Counted from the first letter of the stretch, positions 44,840-56,510 are shown. The stretch: DNA of 64,000 nt from Geosiphon pyriformis (GCA_016748015.1 JAAOMT010000219.1:286322-350321), one strand, 5' to 3'. Notes: generated by a model from the sequence alone, not told the origin. Numbers and translations: made by a program.

Positions 44840-46820
44840 CTCTTTCTCTCCTAAATTTCATGACCACAAATAGAGCTAAGAGTAAAAAAGTTGCAAATGT
44901 TACTTTTTCTATAGTAACTAATAAAGTTTCAACACAAGAGGGTCTTTCTGTTATTGAAGCAGTTAGACAAAACGTTCTGGCTACATTTTCTTTGAAAAAT
45001 ATTAGTGAAAAGCTGTCTTTAGCAGCTTTTGGTTCATATTCTTCACCTTTGGCTGGAAGTTCTTCTCCAGTCAAAGTTCTTTTCAAAAGACACACTTGGG
45101 TTAGTCCCAGTGTTGTCTTTATTACTTCTAAAAGCCCAAAGATTTTTAATAACAGACCAGTCAACAAGTTGGTCTTTTCTGCTCTCACCACTCCCACTAC
45201 TACTTCTACTACTACTGCTTCACAAATGGCTGCGAAAGCAAAAAATTCCAAAAAACAGCAGCAAGCAGTCACAACTGCTATGGTCACACCAAACCTCTTT
45301 GTGGTTTCAGATGAGATCTTCAGTAAGATCTCCACAGCAGCAGCCAGTCCTCTTCCTGATATGGATGGCAATAGCAGCAGCACATCTCCCAAAATGGGCC
45401 AAGATCAACCACTGGCTGTATTGCCTGATGTGATACTCTCCAGCAGATCATTGCCAATCCCAGTAGCAAAACAGTCTATTAATCCAGATGATCTCAAAGA
45501 TTGGGCTGATCAGATGGAAATGGAATCAACTGTCCCTCTCCCAGTTTTTGGTGCTGCTGATGGTGGTGCTTGAGAAAATGTGAATGGTCGTCAGAGGTTC
45601 TCTGGTTGGGTGGCCTCTAATCTAATACTTGGTGCCACATTCAAGATCAAGATGGCCCTTCTTTGTTCCTTGTTTCAGCTGCTGCCTGGTTGTATTGGGC
45701 TAAAGTCAATTTCACGAGATGCTGTTAAGTTGTTCTGTGTGGAATTTGCATCTCAGGAGTGTCTAACTGGTGCCACCAAAGTGGCCATTGGTGATGGAAT
45801 TTTTTTGACCACTCTTAAAATTGCATTGTCTTCTGGTGTGGACTTTGTTTCTTCTCTCTCTCTGTCAGTTGTACTGCATAATGTACTTTTGGGTACCTCT
45901 TCTGATAACATCAAAACTGCTTTTGGCATTTTTAGTGTTGTTACTTCTGTTAAGTTAAAGCCTGCTGGCTTATGGCAATATGCTGTGGTTCATTTTAAAG
46001 ACACTTTTTTTGCTGCTACTGCTTTCTCTTACTGGTCTGTTTTGGTCAGAAAAAATAGTGTTAGAATTCTTCCCATTGTGGAGATTATCTTCTCAAGAGA
46101 TACCTTCAAGACTAAGCTGGTCAATCTTTTCTTTGGCTGTACTGCATTTGAAATAAGTGATTTGGTCTCCCAAGTTGGTGGCCATACATGTTTCATTCCC
46201 CACTTCCCTGATTCCTATCAATGTCAACAGTTTGCTGTGGTTACCTTTGATTTCTTGGAATCTTTGAACATTGCTGTTTCTAAAACTGGTACCTTATGTG
46301 GCTGTCACATCTGGTGGGAAACTCCTGGATGTTACCACTGCTATAGGCTTTAGAGTGCAAGGTGTCCTCACCTCTCCCTCCCAAAGTCTCTTCTAACTTC
46401 TCTGGTGGCCCCAAAGTTTTCAAATCCTCATTTGCTAAATCCTTCTGTTGCTGCTGCTGCTGATATAAACTTAGATCTCAGTGGTCCTTTCCCAACTACT
46501 ACACTCATGTTGCCTGTTGCTCCTTCTGCTATCAATAATGCTGTTAAAGCTAGGTTGGCTTCTCTGGAATCCCATCTTGATGAACTGTCTTTGCTGATAA
46601 AATCTTTAGTTAAGCCTGTTGGTGCTCTGGTTATTTTAGTTACCAAATTGTTGTCTACTCCACCTGCTGTGGATGTGTCTGTTAAGAAAAGTGTAGCTGG
46701 ATTGGCTGGGCAGAATAAAGGCTTGGCTGTTATTGCTATTGTGATGCAGAAAAGATTGACACACCTGGAAAAAAAGTGTAAACAGGCCTGCTTGGAAGAT
46801 GTGTCAGATAATGATAATAT
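44840..46820 (+). mobile_element. LINE-C3, cut by family A LTR
   Basis: The 5' end is CTCTTTCTCTCC at 44840, preceded by an A run (44830-44839). ORF1 follows; the 3' end is cut at 46820 by the A5 LTR. Confidence 0.83.
44860..46820 (+). pseudogene. LINE-C ORF1, copy C3
   Basis: ATG at 44860 (MTTNRAKSKKVANVTF). Open pieces are 237 codons (44860-45573), 257 codons (45580-46353, both RRM-like units: VVTSVKLK, YAVVHFK; then FAVVTFDFLESL) and 148 codons (46405-46851). A deletion near 46350 removes part of the CCHC knuckle. The Leu-rich helix LESHLDELSLL is retained. The C-terminal acidic region is just starting (DNDNIV) where the LTR begins. It was probably functional in the recent past, judging from its long open stretches. 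Confidence 0.82.
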
Positions 46821-46910
46821 TGTTATGGTTGAAACCCATAATTTTTATTAGTTATTACATGTATTAATCACTGATGTCATATAATTAGCCACTCTATTTT
46901 TAGATAGTGA

Positions 46911-46956
46911 TTATTGACCTGATCAATGATCTGACCATTGATCTGGTCATTGACCA
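46911..46956 (+). repeat. 12-bp U3 minisatellite (ATTGACCTGATC)
   Basis: About four degenerate copies of ATTGACCTGATC immediately upstream of the TATA box. Copy number varies from two to about six among the A LTRs in this window. Confidence 0.8.
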
Positions 46957-46967
46957 CTTTCAATAGC

Positions 46968-46975
46968 TATATAAG
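46968..46975 (+). promoter_or_regulatory. TATA box of A5 LTR (TATATAAG)
   Basis: TATATAAG lies 12 bases after the U3 repeats, and this order is shared by all full A LTRs here. This supports a Pol II promoter at this point; the start site itself cannot be read. Confidence 0.65.
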
Positions 46976-47482
46976 TGATGAGTCTCTTAGCTGTAAAAAA
47001 TCATCTCTCAGACAAGAATCAAATAAATAAAAATAACAACTTTTATCTCAATCACTCTCTTATCACTAATTTCTCTTTCCCTACCTTCAAGTATCCAAAC
47101 ATCTTAGAATAAAAGATTACTTGTTGGTCTTTTCCTGTTTGAATAATTGTAGTATTTGAAGACTATTTGTATAAACGTGACTAAAGAGCACAAGTTGATA
47201 CCTGATATTGAATTCTAAGAGTGCTGACATGAAGGCATAGAATTAATACTAGTGGTGATCAATTATTAACAGTATGAATTATCCCTCTACCTTCAGATTC
47301 TCTTGTTACCTTTTGAAAAAAATAGCGACTGAGATATTTTATGAGACTGATCTCGCACATTGAATCCATACTCATTCAATTTGCTTATTGAAGTTGAATC
47401 CCCTTTGATTATTTCCATTACCCTACAATCCTGTTCTCCCTTGCTATTTGTTAGCTTGTTACTCCAACCCATAACATAAAAG

Positions 47483-47499
47483 TGGTGCTCCCTGTGAGG
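47483..47499 (+). promoter_or_regulatory. Primer-binding site, copy A5
   Basis: TGGTGCTCCCTGTGAGG after the spacer TAAAAG. The implied tRNA ends CCTCACAGGGAGCACCA; I cannot assign the amino acid. Confidence 0.8.
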
Positions 47500-47528
47500 T
47501 TGTCAAAATCCACTTGTTTCCTTATTGT

Positions 47529-49085
47529 TTGGGTGATTATTCATACTTACCACAACAATCAGCAGAACACTTTGAAGCACACAACAGAAATGATCTAGAC
47601 TTTATTGAACTCAATCTTTTGCCATCCTGCTTGATTTGCTTCCCTCTTGAAGAACAATCCAGTAGACAATTCCAAGACTTTTGGAACTGGTTTCTGAATG
47701 AGCATTCAGCTGAAACCTACACAGCCTACACAATTTATTACTTTGACCAAGCTTACTTTGAAAACAACTTTGAAGAAAGAAACAACAATATCAATCAGCT
47801 CTTATACTTAGCAACCTTTAAACAACAACCTCTTGAATTCGAATACCTAAATCACCAAATTCACATCTAGATTGCTGCCCATCAATCAGCTGAAACCCCT
47901 TTTGAAACAGAAGAAGAAAGTTACCAAACCGCTCCTATTTTTGATTTCTTCTCAAGTGATTCAGATCATTCCACTCAAACAGTAACTCCTGAACCAATGC
48001 CCCAAAATCCAATGCAAGCAAACATCCTAACTGTCTTTCAAGACATACAAACTGCTTTGGGGCAAAGAAACAACACCCCATTACCATTATTCAGAGGTAA
48101 TACACAAGATCCAATTGAATGGTTGGACGATTTTAAAAGAGCAGCCACTGCCAACCAATATGATGATGAGTACAAGTTCCAGATTGTTGGTGGCTATCTT
48201 TAAGGCTCTCCTGCCACATGGTTTTCACAAAAAACCAATGCCAATGTCCAGCACAGAATTATCAGATGGACACCAGCAGATACAGGAGAAAACAATACCT
48301 CTTTCACTACCCAGTTTGAAAACAAGTTCAGAACCCCAATCTTAATATCTAAATGGCGCATGGAACTGGAAAGAAGAACCCAAAGTTCTGGTGAAGTTGT
48401 AACCAAATATGCCAAAGCCATCAGAAAGTTAATCAAGTGAGTAGACTCTGGAAAGAGCTGGACAGAAGAACAAAAGATTCATTCCTTTACAAAAGGATTG
48501 AGAACTGACTTATCTTATGCTCTTTGGCCTCTCTTGGCTCTGAAAGACAACCCTACAATGGATATGGCTATTGAACTCACCCAAAGGATTGAAGATAACC
48601 AAAGGATGCATCTGAGATCCACACTTCCAGTTTTTGCTCCTGCTTCTGTCATGGCCCCTGCTCCTCAAGTAGCTGCTCCTTCTTTTACTGCCCAAACCCA
48701 AGACCCAAATGAACAATTGATAGATAGACTCACAGCTAACCTTGCCCGGTTATTAGAACAATTGGCACAAGCAGTCAGAGATAACCAGCAACCACCAAGA
48801 CCTAGATATGAACCTCGTTTTAACCAGCCCCAGCAACCTCCCTATCAAAGACAGCAAAATCGTGGCCCACCTGTGTGCTATCATTGTGGATTAACTGGAC
48901 ATTATTCAAGAGATTGTAACAATCCTCCACTGCCTCCTCCAGCTCCCAGAAACAATGACAACCAAAACAACAGACCCAACAATAACAACAATGTTCCCAA
49001 TCAAAGACCCAATCATGCCAACATCAATTTCTTTGGAGAGGATCCCCTAGTTGAAGCCACTGTTTATCAGCCTTTAAACTGGTAG
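47529..49085 (+). pseudogene. Family A gag, copy A5
   Basis: Gag is about 519 codons; the start ATG is TTG here (47529) by comparison with A3. Only a few stops interrupt it (near 47868, 48201, 48438). The C-terminal 195 codons (48498-49085) are open and hold a Gln/Pro-rich linker, the knuckle CYHCGLTGHYSRDC (about 48868-48909), a Pro/Asn-rich tail and the end YQPLNW. The capsid-like helical part includes DPIEWLDDFKRAATANQYDD and LERRTQ segments typical of Ty3/gypsy Gag (retrotrans_gag-like). With the stops read as the sister copies have them, it is colinear over the full length. Confidence 0.88.
49073..49079 (+). promoter_or_regulatory. -1 frameshift heptamer TTTAAAC, copy A5
   Basis: T TTA AAC, then TGG TAG (gag stop 49083-49085). 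The -1 frame reads CTG GTA GGT GCA and stays open into pol. A hairpin TGCAC/GTGCA (49087-49091, 49107-49111) begins seven bases after the heptamer. Confidence 0.8.
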
Positions 49086-52000
49086 GTGCACCTCCAAAGA
49101 GTGAGAGTGCAAGCCAACCAGAAGAAAACCCCTTTTTTGTTTTTAACTTAACTGATAATGACCATGACATAGATGAACTAGCAATCAACACCTCAGAACC
49201 AACCAGAAAGAAGAAGAAAGCCAAGGTTGATTTCGTTCTAGACCCCAACAAAGCCTCAACTTCTGCTGCTGATAACAATAAGCCACCAAAGGCTAAAGTT
49301 TTTAAGAATTCTCTAAAGTTGGAACCCCCAGAAATTGTACAAAAATCTGGACCCTATTCTATTGTCAAAGATCTTATGGAAACCCCAGCACATATTACCT
49401 TTGGCCAGTTAATGATCCACCCACAGTTCAGAAAAGATCTTTGCAAATCCTTGATTCCAAAGAAGAAGACACCAAAAACCAACAAGCGCCCTTGCCAAGC
49501 TGGACTTGCTGACAACAGCAATGTCACCCCTCTGATTTGTAAAGCCCAAGTGGCTGGATACTTCATTGACTTAATTCTGGACAGTGGATCATCTGTTAGT
49601 GTCATTACCAAACATTTCTTGGAAGCAATTGGTAGAAAGATTGATGAACCTTCCACAAGACCAATAACCAATGTACATGGTGACAAAAAGAAAGGACTGG
49701 GTATTGTCAAAGCTGTTCCTGTCTGCATCAATGGAATTAGCATTGAAACTGACATAGAAGTTTCTGAAGCCAAGGAATACATCATCATTGTTGGCAATAA
49801 ATGGCTCAAGAAAGCAAAAGCTTTGCTTGATTATGAACTTTGTAAATTAACCATCAGATGTGGTGAGAAACCCATTGTGGTTAAGTGTCGCCATTGGACA
49901 ACTTCCCCAGTACCCAAACAAAACCAAGAAGAAGAACAATCAGATAAATCAGATGATGAAGAGAGCGATGATGAAGAAAAACAAGAAGAGTAAAAAAAAA
50001 CTGCTGAACTCGCCTATACCACCTTCACCAGCAATAGCAAACCACTAGACAATATTAAAGCAGACAAAGAAGGAATCATTGTAAATGGCAAGCTGATCTG
50101 CTGGCCTTATTATGATATTCTTAGAAGAATCTTTGAAAAAAAAACTGGCAAGAAAGCCAAATACAGTTTTTGGTGGCATGGTCCTTGTACCTGGTGTTGG
50201 TGCAACAAACCCTTATATTCTTCAAGCGATGAATGCAAATCATGCCTGATCTATTACAGAGATTGGGAACCAATCAGTTTGATACCCAGAGAAGAATTAA
50301 AAGAAGTACAGAAGTCCTTTGAGAATGAACCACCTGAGATCCAATCACTGATTGTAGAACAAAAAGAACCCTCCCCAGAAGAAAGAAAAATAGACATTGA
50401 AAATTTGCTGGCTAAAAATAGCCCAGTTATCTCCAAAGAAGGTGATACCCCTGGACGTACCCATGTGATACAACACACTATTACCACCAGAGAAACTCAA
50501 CCCATCCATTTGAAGCCTTATCAGTCCAATTAGTGCAATAATGAGTTTATCAAGAAAGAGATAAACCAGATGAAAGAACTTGGATTCATACAAGAAACCA
50601 AGAGTGAATGGGCTTTCCCAGTTGTAGTGGTATCCAAGAAAAGTGGAACACTATGTTTCTGTGTTGACTACTGCCAATTAAATGCTATCACTGAAAGAGA
50701 CATGTACCCACTTCCCAAGATTGATGCAATGTTAGACCAATTCAAAGATGCTGCTTTCTTCTCAACCATTGACTTAACTGCTGGATTCTGGCAAGTAGAG
50801 ATGGATCCAGAAAACAGAAAGAAAACTGTCTTCATCACCAAGTATGGCACCTATGAATTCACAGTCATGCCTTTTGGTCTCACTAATGTCCCTCCCACTT
50901 TTCAATGCTTAATGGATAAAGTATTTGAATCAGTCAAGAAAAACTTTGTTCTAGTCTATTTGGACGACATAATGGTATACTTAAATACCTGAGATGAACA
51001 CCTGGAACATTTGCAAAAGATTTTTGACCTCCTCAGAAATGCTGGCCTCAAGATCAACCCAATCAAATCTTTCTTTGGAAAACAATCCACCCAGTTCTTT
51101 GGTCATCTTATCACAAAAGATGGAATCTTTCCTGACTCAGCCAAAGTTGAAAAAGTCCAAAACATCAAACAACCAATGAATATTCATGAACTATGCTCTT
51201 TTCTTGGTTTGGCCTCTTATTATTGCAAATTTGTCAAAGATTTCTCCAAAATCGCCTCTCCTCTCAATCAACTACTCAGGAAAAATGTCAATTACCATTG
51301 AAAAACACATCAGCAAAAAGCCTTTGAAACTTTAAAGGAAAAACTGGTTACAGAACCCATCCTCAAGCAACCTGATCTAGATCGACCCTTTATCCTCCAC
51401 ACTGATGCATTTGGCTTTGGACTTGGTGCTGTTTTCTCCCAGAAAGATAAAGATGGCAAAGAACATGCCATAGCCTATACCAGTAGAACCCTTTTCCCAG
51501 CAGAACAGAACTATTCAGTTACTGAACAAGAATGCTTAGCAGTAGTATGATCCACCAGTTACTGGAGTAAGTATCTTCTTGGTGTGAAGTTTTTGGTGGT
51601 AACAGATCACCAAGCTTTGGTTTGGCTGCACAACAAAAAGAGGCTAGAACACAAATAGATAACTTGCTGAATACTCCACTTGGATGAATTCGACTATGAT
51701 ATTCAACATTGCAAAGGAGCTAATCATCAAAATGCCAACACTCTCTCCAGACTTACCATCCAGTGACAGAACAACCCTCTCAAACCAAACCAACTTAATT
51801 ATTAGTAATTCTCCCTTTTTTGACAAACACAATAATAAACTTGGACAACTACTCTGCCTTAATGGAATTTTTGGGTAAAGGACAATACCTACTGAAATAC
51901 ACATGACAACAAAGAGAACATTTGCACAAACAATCAAATTTCTATTTGATTCACCAGAACCAACTTTATAAAAGAAATAGAAAAGATCCTGACTGCCCCC

Positions 52001-53147
52001 AGAGAGTCATCAGATTTGAAAAAGAGAAATTGTGATCTACAATATACACACTGATCCATTAGCTGGACACTTTGGAAAAACAAAAACAATTCAGAAAACT
52101 TTAGCTTGCTATTATTGGCCTACCTTAAGAAAAGACATTGCTGAATATATTAAAACCTGTGATATCTGCCAAAGAAGAGGAAAACCCAATTGCAAAGAAG
52201 ATATCCATCCAATCTCTGTTGGTCAACCCTTTGACAGAATTGGTATAGATGTTGTTGGACCTTTAACAATAACTCCTGATGGCAACAGAAACATTATCAC
52301 ATCTACTGACTATCTTACAAAGTGGATAAAAGCAAGAGCCACTCCAGACCAAACAGCAGTCTTAATAGCCAATTTTATTTATGAAGATATCATTTGTCGC
52401 CATGGCTGCCCCAAAAAACTTTTATCTGACAGAGGAAGAGCTTTTCTCAGTACACTTGTTAAAGAACTTTGCAGAAAAATAGGAATACATCACAAACTTT
52501 TCTCTTTTTATCACTTCTAAACAAATAGTCTAGTGGAATGTTTCAATAGAACACTATGTAAAACCCTAGCCAAAACCAGCAAAGAAACAAACTTATGGGA
52601 CAAAGTACTGCCTTCAGCCTTGTTTGCCTATAGAACTGTGAATTATGACATAACAAGTTATGAACCCTTTTATCTATTCTATGGACGAATGGCAACCCTA
52701 CCAATAGAAACTGACATTGAAACAATACCCTTTGAAGAAATAACAATAGGGAATTACAAAAACATTTTGCAAAGAAGACTTGGTACCATTCTTGACTCAT
52801 TAGTAGAAGCACGGATAATTGTCTTTAAAAAGATAAAACAATTTCAAAAAAAGCTTAAGAAAAAGAAAACATATAAAACACTTTCCTTAAGTGTTGGTGA
52901 CTTAGTTTTAGAATACTATTCAGACAGAAACAATGTCTATGGTGATAAATTCTCTAGCCAGTGGAAAGGACTCTTTATAGTCAACAAAGTTTTGAACAAT
53001 GGTTCTTATATCTTACAAGATCAATATGGAACAATCTTCAATGATTATCCTGTTCATGGCACATGACTCAAGAAATATCACAAACGGCCTGATTGGTTAC
53101 CTGTTGTGGTAATACCAACCCAAATGATCAACAAAAATCAGATATAA
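49080..53147 (+). pseudogene. Family A pol, copy A5 (PR-RT-RH-IN)
   Basis: Ty3/gypsy Pol in the -1 frame, about 1355 codons. Protease has the active triad DSG at 49580-49588. An acidic linker and a Cys-rich module (WWHGPCTWCWCNKP then CKSC, about 50170-50250) follow. RT is at 50560-51200 with CFCVDYCQLN, the TIDLTAGFWQV segment (first Asp) and YLDD at 50957-50968. RNase H spans 51380-51760 with HTDA, the TEQECLAVV segment and VVTDHQAL. Integrase has zinc H-H-CDIC at 52050-52170, IGIDVVGPL, LLSDRGRAFLS and LVECFN (DDE triad present), and ends in a GPF-like module (WKGLFIVNKV). No chromodomain is visible after it. In-frame stops (for example near 49991, 50530, 50992, 51300, 51548) and a frameshift near 51815 inactivate it. 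Confidence 0.9.
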
Positions 53148-53188
53148 ATAAATGCACCATTCCCAAAACAGAGGTATCTTCAATTGAC

Positions 53189-53835
53189 ATAAACAATTAT
53201 TTCCTAGATCAAAACATTCAAAATGCTTTCTACACTCTCCATGAGTACTGAATCAAAAATTATCCAAATGCTATTGGAAAACAAACCACCATAACTGATA
53301 ACAGTGGAACACATACTGTTATTAGACCAAAGAAAACCACTACCAGAAGAGAAAAAATTGGTAGCAAAATGGATAAGTATTTGCTAGAAAGCATAACAGC
53401 AGCAATACTTACACCTTTCATGACAATTAGAAAAACGATTAAGGAAATTTTGCCCATAAACAAAAACTTGTCATATAGAAGACAACTAGAACTCTATGGT
53501 CATTTTGGTGAAATCATAGAAAAAATGAAGCTCATGAAAAAAACAACTTCAGAGATACAAGTGGAAATTTTGGGCATTATACATTTAGATATCCAAGAGT
53601 TTTGACCATTGCAAGAAGAGCCAAAACTCTTATACAAAAATTTGGTCTCTTGGATACAAAGCTTATTTTGCCTCAAGTACTATACACTTTATCCACAAAA
53701 GACTTCAACAAACTAGTTAGTTTTGAGTTAGACAAAACTCTTCAATTAGAATACCCTATAAATAGCTTGATTTCACTGGAGCTCAATCTCTTTGAAAAGG
53801 ATGATATTACAGTTGAAACCCATAATTTTTATTAG
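53189..53835 (+). pseudogene. Family A downstream accessory ORF, copy A5
   Basis: Same ORF as at 18518. The start is ATA (53189), with TGA at codon 21 (53249-53251). It is open from MDKYLLES (53369) to 53605, then after a one-base shift from 53602 to 53835. The stop is 31 bases inside the 3' LTR. The segments LELYGHFGEIIEKMK and LDTKLILPQVLY are clear. It starts 41 bases after the pol stop in another frame. The family is unknown, with no signal peptide or membrane helix. Confidence 0.68.
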
Positions 53836-54448
53836 TTATCACATGTATTAGTCACTGATGTCATATAATTAGCCACTCTATTTTTAGATAGTGATTATTG
53901 ACCTAGTTGTTGATTTGGTCATTGACCACTTTTAATAGCTATATAAGCGATAAGTTTCTTAGCTGTAGAAAATCATCTTTCAGACAAGAATCAAATAAAT
54001 AAAAATAACAACTTTTATCTTAATCACTCTTTTATTGCTAATTTCTTTTTCCCTATCTTCAAGTATCCGAACATCTTAGAATAAAAGATTACTTGTTGGT
54101 CTTTTCTTGTTTGAATAATTGTAGTATTTGAAGACTATTTGTATAAACATGACTGAAGAGCACAAGTTGATACCTGATATTGAATTCTAAGAACACTGAT
54201 GTGAAGGCATAGAATTAATACCAGCGGTGATCAATTGTTGACAGTATGAACTATCCCTCTACCTTCAGATTCCCTTGTTAACTTTTGAAAAGAATAGCGA
54301 CTGAGATATTTTATGAGACTGATCTCACACATTGAATCCATACTCATTCAATTCGCTTATTGAAGTTGAATCCCCTTTGATTATTTCCATCACCCTACAA
54401 TTCTGTTCTCCCTTGCTATTTGTTAGCTTGTTACTCCAATCTGTAACA
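53805..54448 (+). repeat. Family A 3' LTR, copy A5
   Basis: 644 bp, TATTACAGTTG (from TGTTAC) to CTGTAACA. It has about three U3 repeats, one fewer than the 5' LTR. Abuts LINE-C4. Confidence 0.9.
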
Positions 54449-56373
54449 CTACTACTACTATGTCACAAATGGCCATAAAAGCCAAAAATTCCAAAAAACA
54501 GCAGCAGGCAGTCACAACTGCTATGGTCACACCAAACCTCTTTGTGGTTTCAGATGAGATCTTCTGTAAGATCTCCACAGCAGCAGCCAGCCCTTTTTTT
54601 GATATGGATGGCAACAGCAGCAGCACATCTCCCAAGATGGGCCAAGATTAACCACTGACTGTGTTGCCTGATGTGATACTCTCTGGCAGATCATTGCCAA
54701 TTCCAGTAGCAAAACAGTCCATCAATCCAGATGATCTCAAAGATTGGGCTGATCAGATGGAAATGGAATCAACTGTCTCTTCTCCAGTTTCTGGTGCTGC
54801 TGATGGTAGTGCTTGGGAAAATGTGAATGGTCATTAGAGATTCTCTGGTTGGGTGGCCTCTAATATAGTATTTGGTGCTACATTTAAGATCAAAATGGCT
54901 CTGCTTGGTTCCTTGTTTCAGTTGCTGCCTGGTTACATTGGGCTTAAGTCAGTTTTACAAGATGCTGTTAAGTTGTTCTGTGTAAAATTTGCATTTTAGG
55001 AGAGTCTAAGTGGTGCCACTAAAGTGGCCATCAGTAATGAGGTTTTTTTGACCACTCTTAAGATTGTATTGTCTTCTGGTGTGGACTCTCTTTTTTCTCT
55101 CTCTCTGTCAGTTGCACTGCATGATGTATCTTTGAGTACCTCTTCTAATGACATCAAAACTGCTCTTGGCATTTTTGGTGTTGTCACTTCTGTTAAGTTG
55201 AAGCCTGCTGGCTTATGGCAATATGCTGTGGTTAATTTTAAGGACATTTTTTCTGCTGCTGTTGCTCTTTTTCACTGGTCTGTATTGGTCAAAAAAGATA
55301 GTGTTAGGATTTTTTCCATTGCCAACCAAAAGGAGGTTATCTCTTCAAGAAATACATTTAAAGCTAAGTTGGTCAATCTTCCATTTGGTTGTACTGTCTT
55401 TGAGATAAGTAATTTAGTCTCCCAAGTTGATGGCTGTACATGTTTCATTCCTCGCTCTCCTAAATCTTATTGACGTTAATGCTTTGCTGTGGTTATCTTT
55501 GATTCTTTGGAATTTCTGAATGTTGCTGTGTCAAAAACTAGTATCTTGCATGGTTGTTGCATTTGGTAGAAAACTCCTGAGTGTTGTTGCTGCTACAGGT
55601 GTCAAGACTTGAATCATTTGGCTGTGGATTGCAAAATGTTACCCTCTCTTCCACCCAAACTTCCTTCCAACTCCTCTGGTGGTCCCAAGAATTTCAAACC
55701 TTCATTTGTTGGATCTAAATCTTATGCCAAGACTGCTGTTTTTGTGGTTCCTCCTGGTGCTGCTGCTGCTAATATGGACTTGGATCTTAGTGGTTCTCTT
55801 AAATCTGCAACACCCATGTTGCCTACTGTCCCTTCTGTTTTCAATACTGCTGTTGAATCTAGGTTGGCTTCTCTTGAATCCTATCTTAGTGAACTATTTG
55901 TGTTGATTAAATCCTTAGTTGAATCTGTTGGTGCTCTGGTTGCATTGATTACCAAATTGCTATCTACTCTATCTGCCATAGATGTGTTAGTTAAAAAGTG
56001 TGTGAATGAGTTGGTTAAACAAAACAAAGACTTGGCTGCTGTTGCTTCTGTTACACAGAAAAAAATGACATGTTTTGAGAAGATATGTGAACAAGTCTGC
56101 TTGGAAAATGGATCAGATGTTGATGACATGATTGATAATGTTGATGATGATAATGATGAAGATAAAGACTTTTCAGTTTATAATAACATCTTCAATATCA
56201 TGATGCACCTATGGGAAGATCAGTCTTTCAGAATCAAATCCAGTCTTGATCAGACTGCTAAGTGGATGAGTGGTATGGTTAAGAATAGTCATGAGTTTGT
56301 TAGCATTATGGATAAGATGTATGAATTAGATATGTTTGATACATTAGGTAGCAAAGGTAGTACTAGTGTGTAG
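54449..56373 (+). pseudogene. LINE-C ORF1, copy C4, N-terminus missing
   Basis: It lacks the first 120 or so codons. The RRM-like part is open at 55024-55473 (LGIFGVVTSVKLK, YAVVNFK, AKLVNLPFGC). After several stops around 55480-55560 and a decayed knuckle near 55570-55620, a long 254-codon open stretch runs 55609-56373. It carries SYAKTAVFVV, the Leu-rich helix, the acidic run (DDDNDEDKD) and the conserved end DMFDTLGSKGSTS. It gives the clearest view of the C-terminal half. Confidence 0.8.
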
Positions 56374-56510
56374 TTAGGGCTTTCCACTTGTGGTTAGCCA
56401 CATCTTGTGATTTTGTATTATTGGGTGAGCTGGCTTTGTGAAAAGATCATGCTTCTTAAGTATGGCTAAACTAATAAAAAAACCAGCATGACTACATGTT
56501 GACAAAAAAG
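54449..56510 (+). mobile_element. LINE-C4, 5'-truncated ORF1-only element
   Basis: It begins inside ORF1 at the Thr-rich run before SQMAIKAKNSKKQQQ, continues to the ORF1 stop, then the 3' tail and a short A run (56503-56509). Its sequence overlaps that of C3, so C3 and C4 are not two halves of one LINE split by A5. Confidence 0.82.

Larger units (their letters stand above)
46821..47476 (+). repeat. Family A 5' LTR, copy A5
   Basis: 656 bp with a perfect terminal inverted repeat, TGTTAT...ATAACA. U3 repeats 46911-46956, TATA box 46968-46975, AATAAA-type words near 47030. The final part CTGTTAGCTTGTTACTCCAA-like is shared by all A LTRs. Confidence 0.92.
46821..54448 (+). mobile_element. Family A element A5, near complete with both LTRs
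   Basis: 7628 bp: LTR, primer site, gag, frameshift site, pol, accessory ORF, LTR. The two LTRs differ almost only by transitions and by one 12-bp U3 repeat unit. It has the only intact protease DSG and RT YLDD among A copies here. The flanks AATAT and CTACT do not match, so no target duplication is seen. This is the reference copy for the family in the window. Confidence 0.88.

Noticed and set aside
44706-45392. 228-codon minus-strand ORF opposite LINE-C3 ORF1
   Set aside because: It mirrors the 177-codon ORF opposite C2 (40565-41098). Both are exact antisense of a Ser/Thr/Lys-rich sense ORF with clear homology in four copies, so the open antisense frame follows from sense codon use. No domain is visible.
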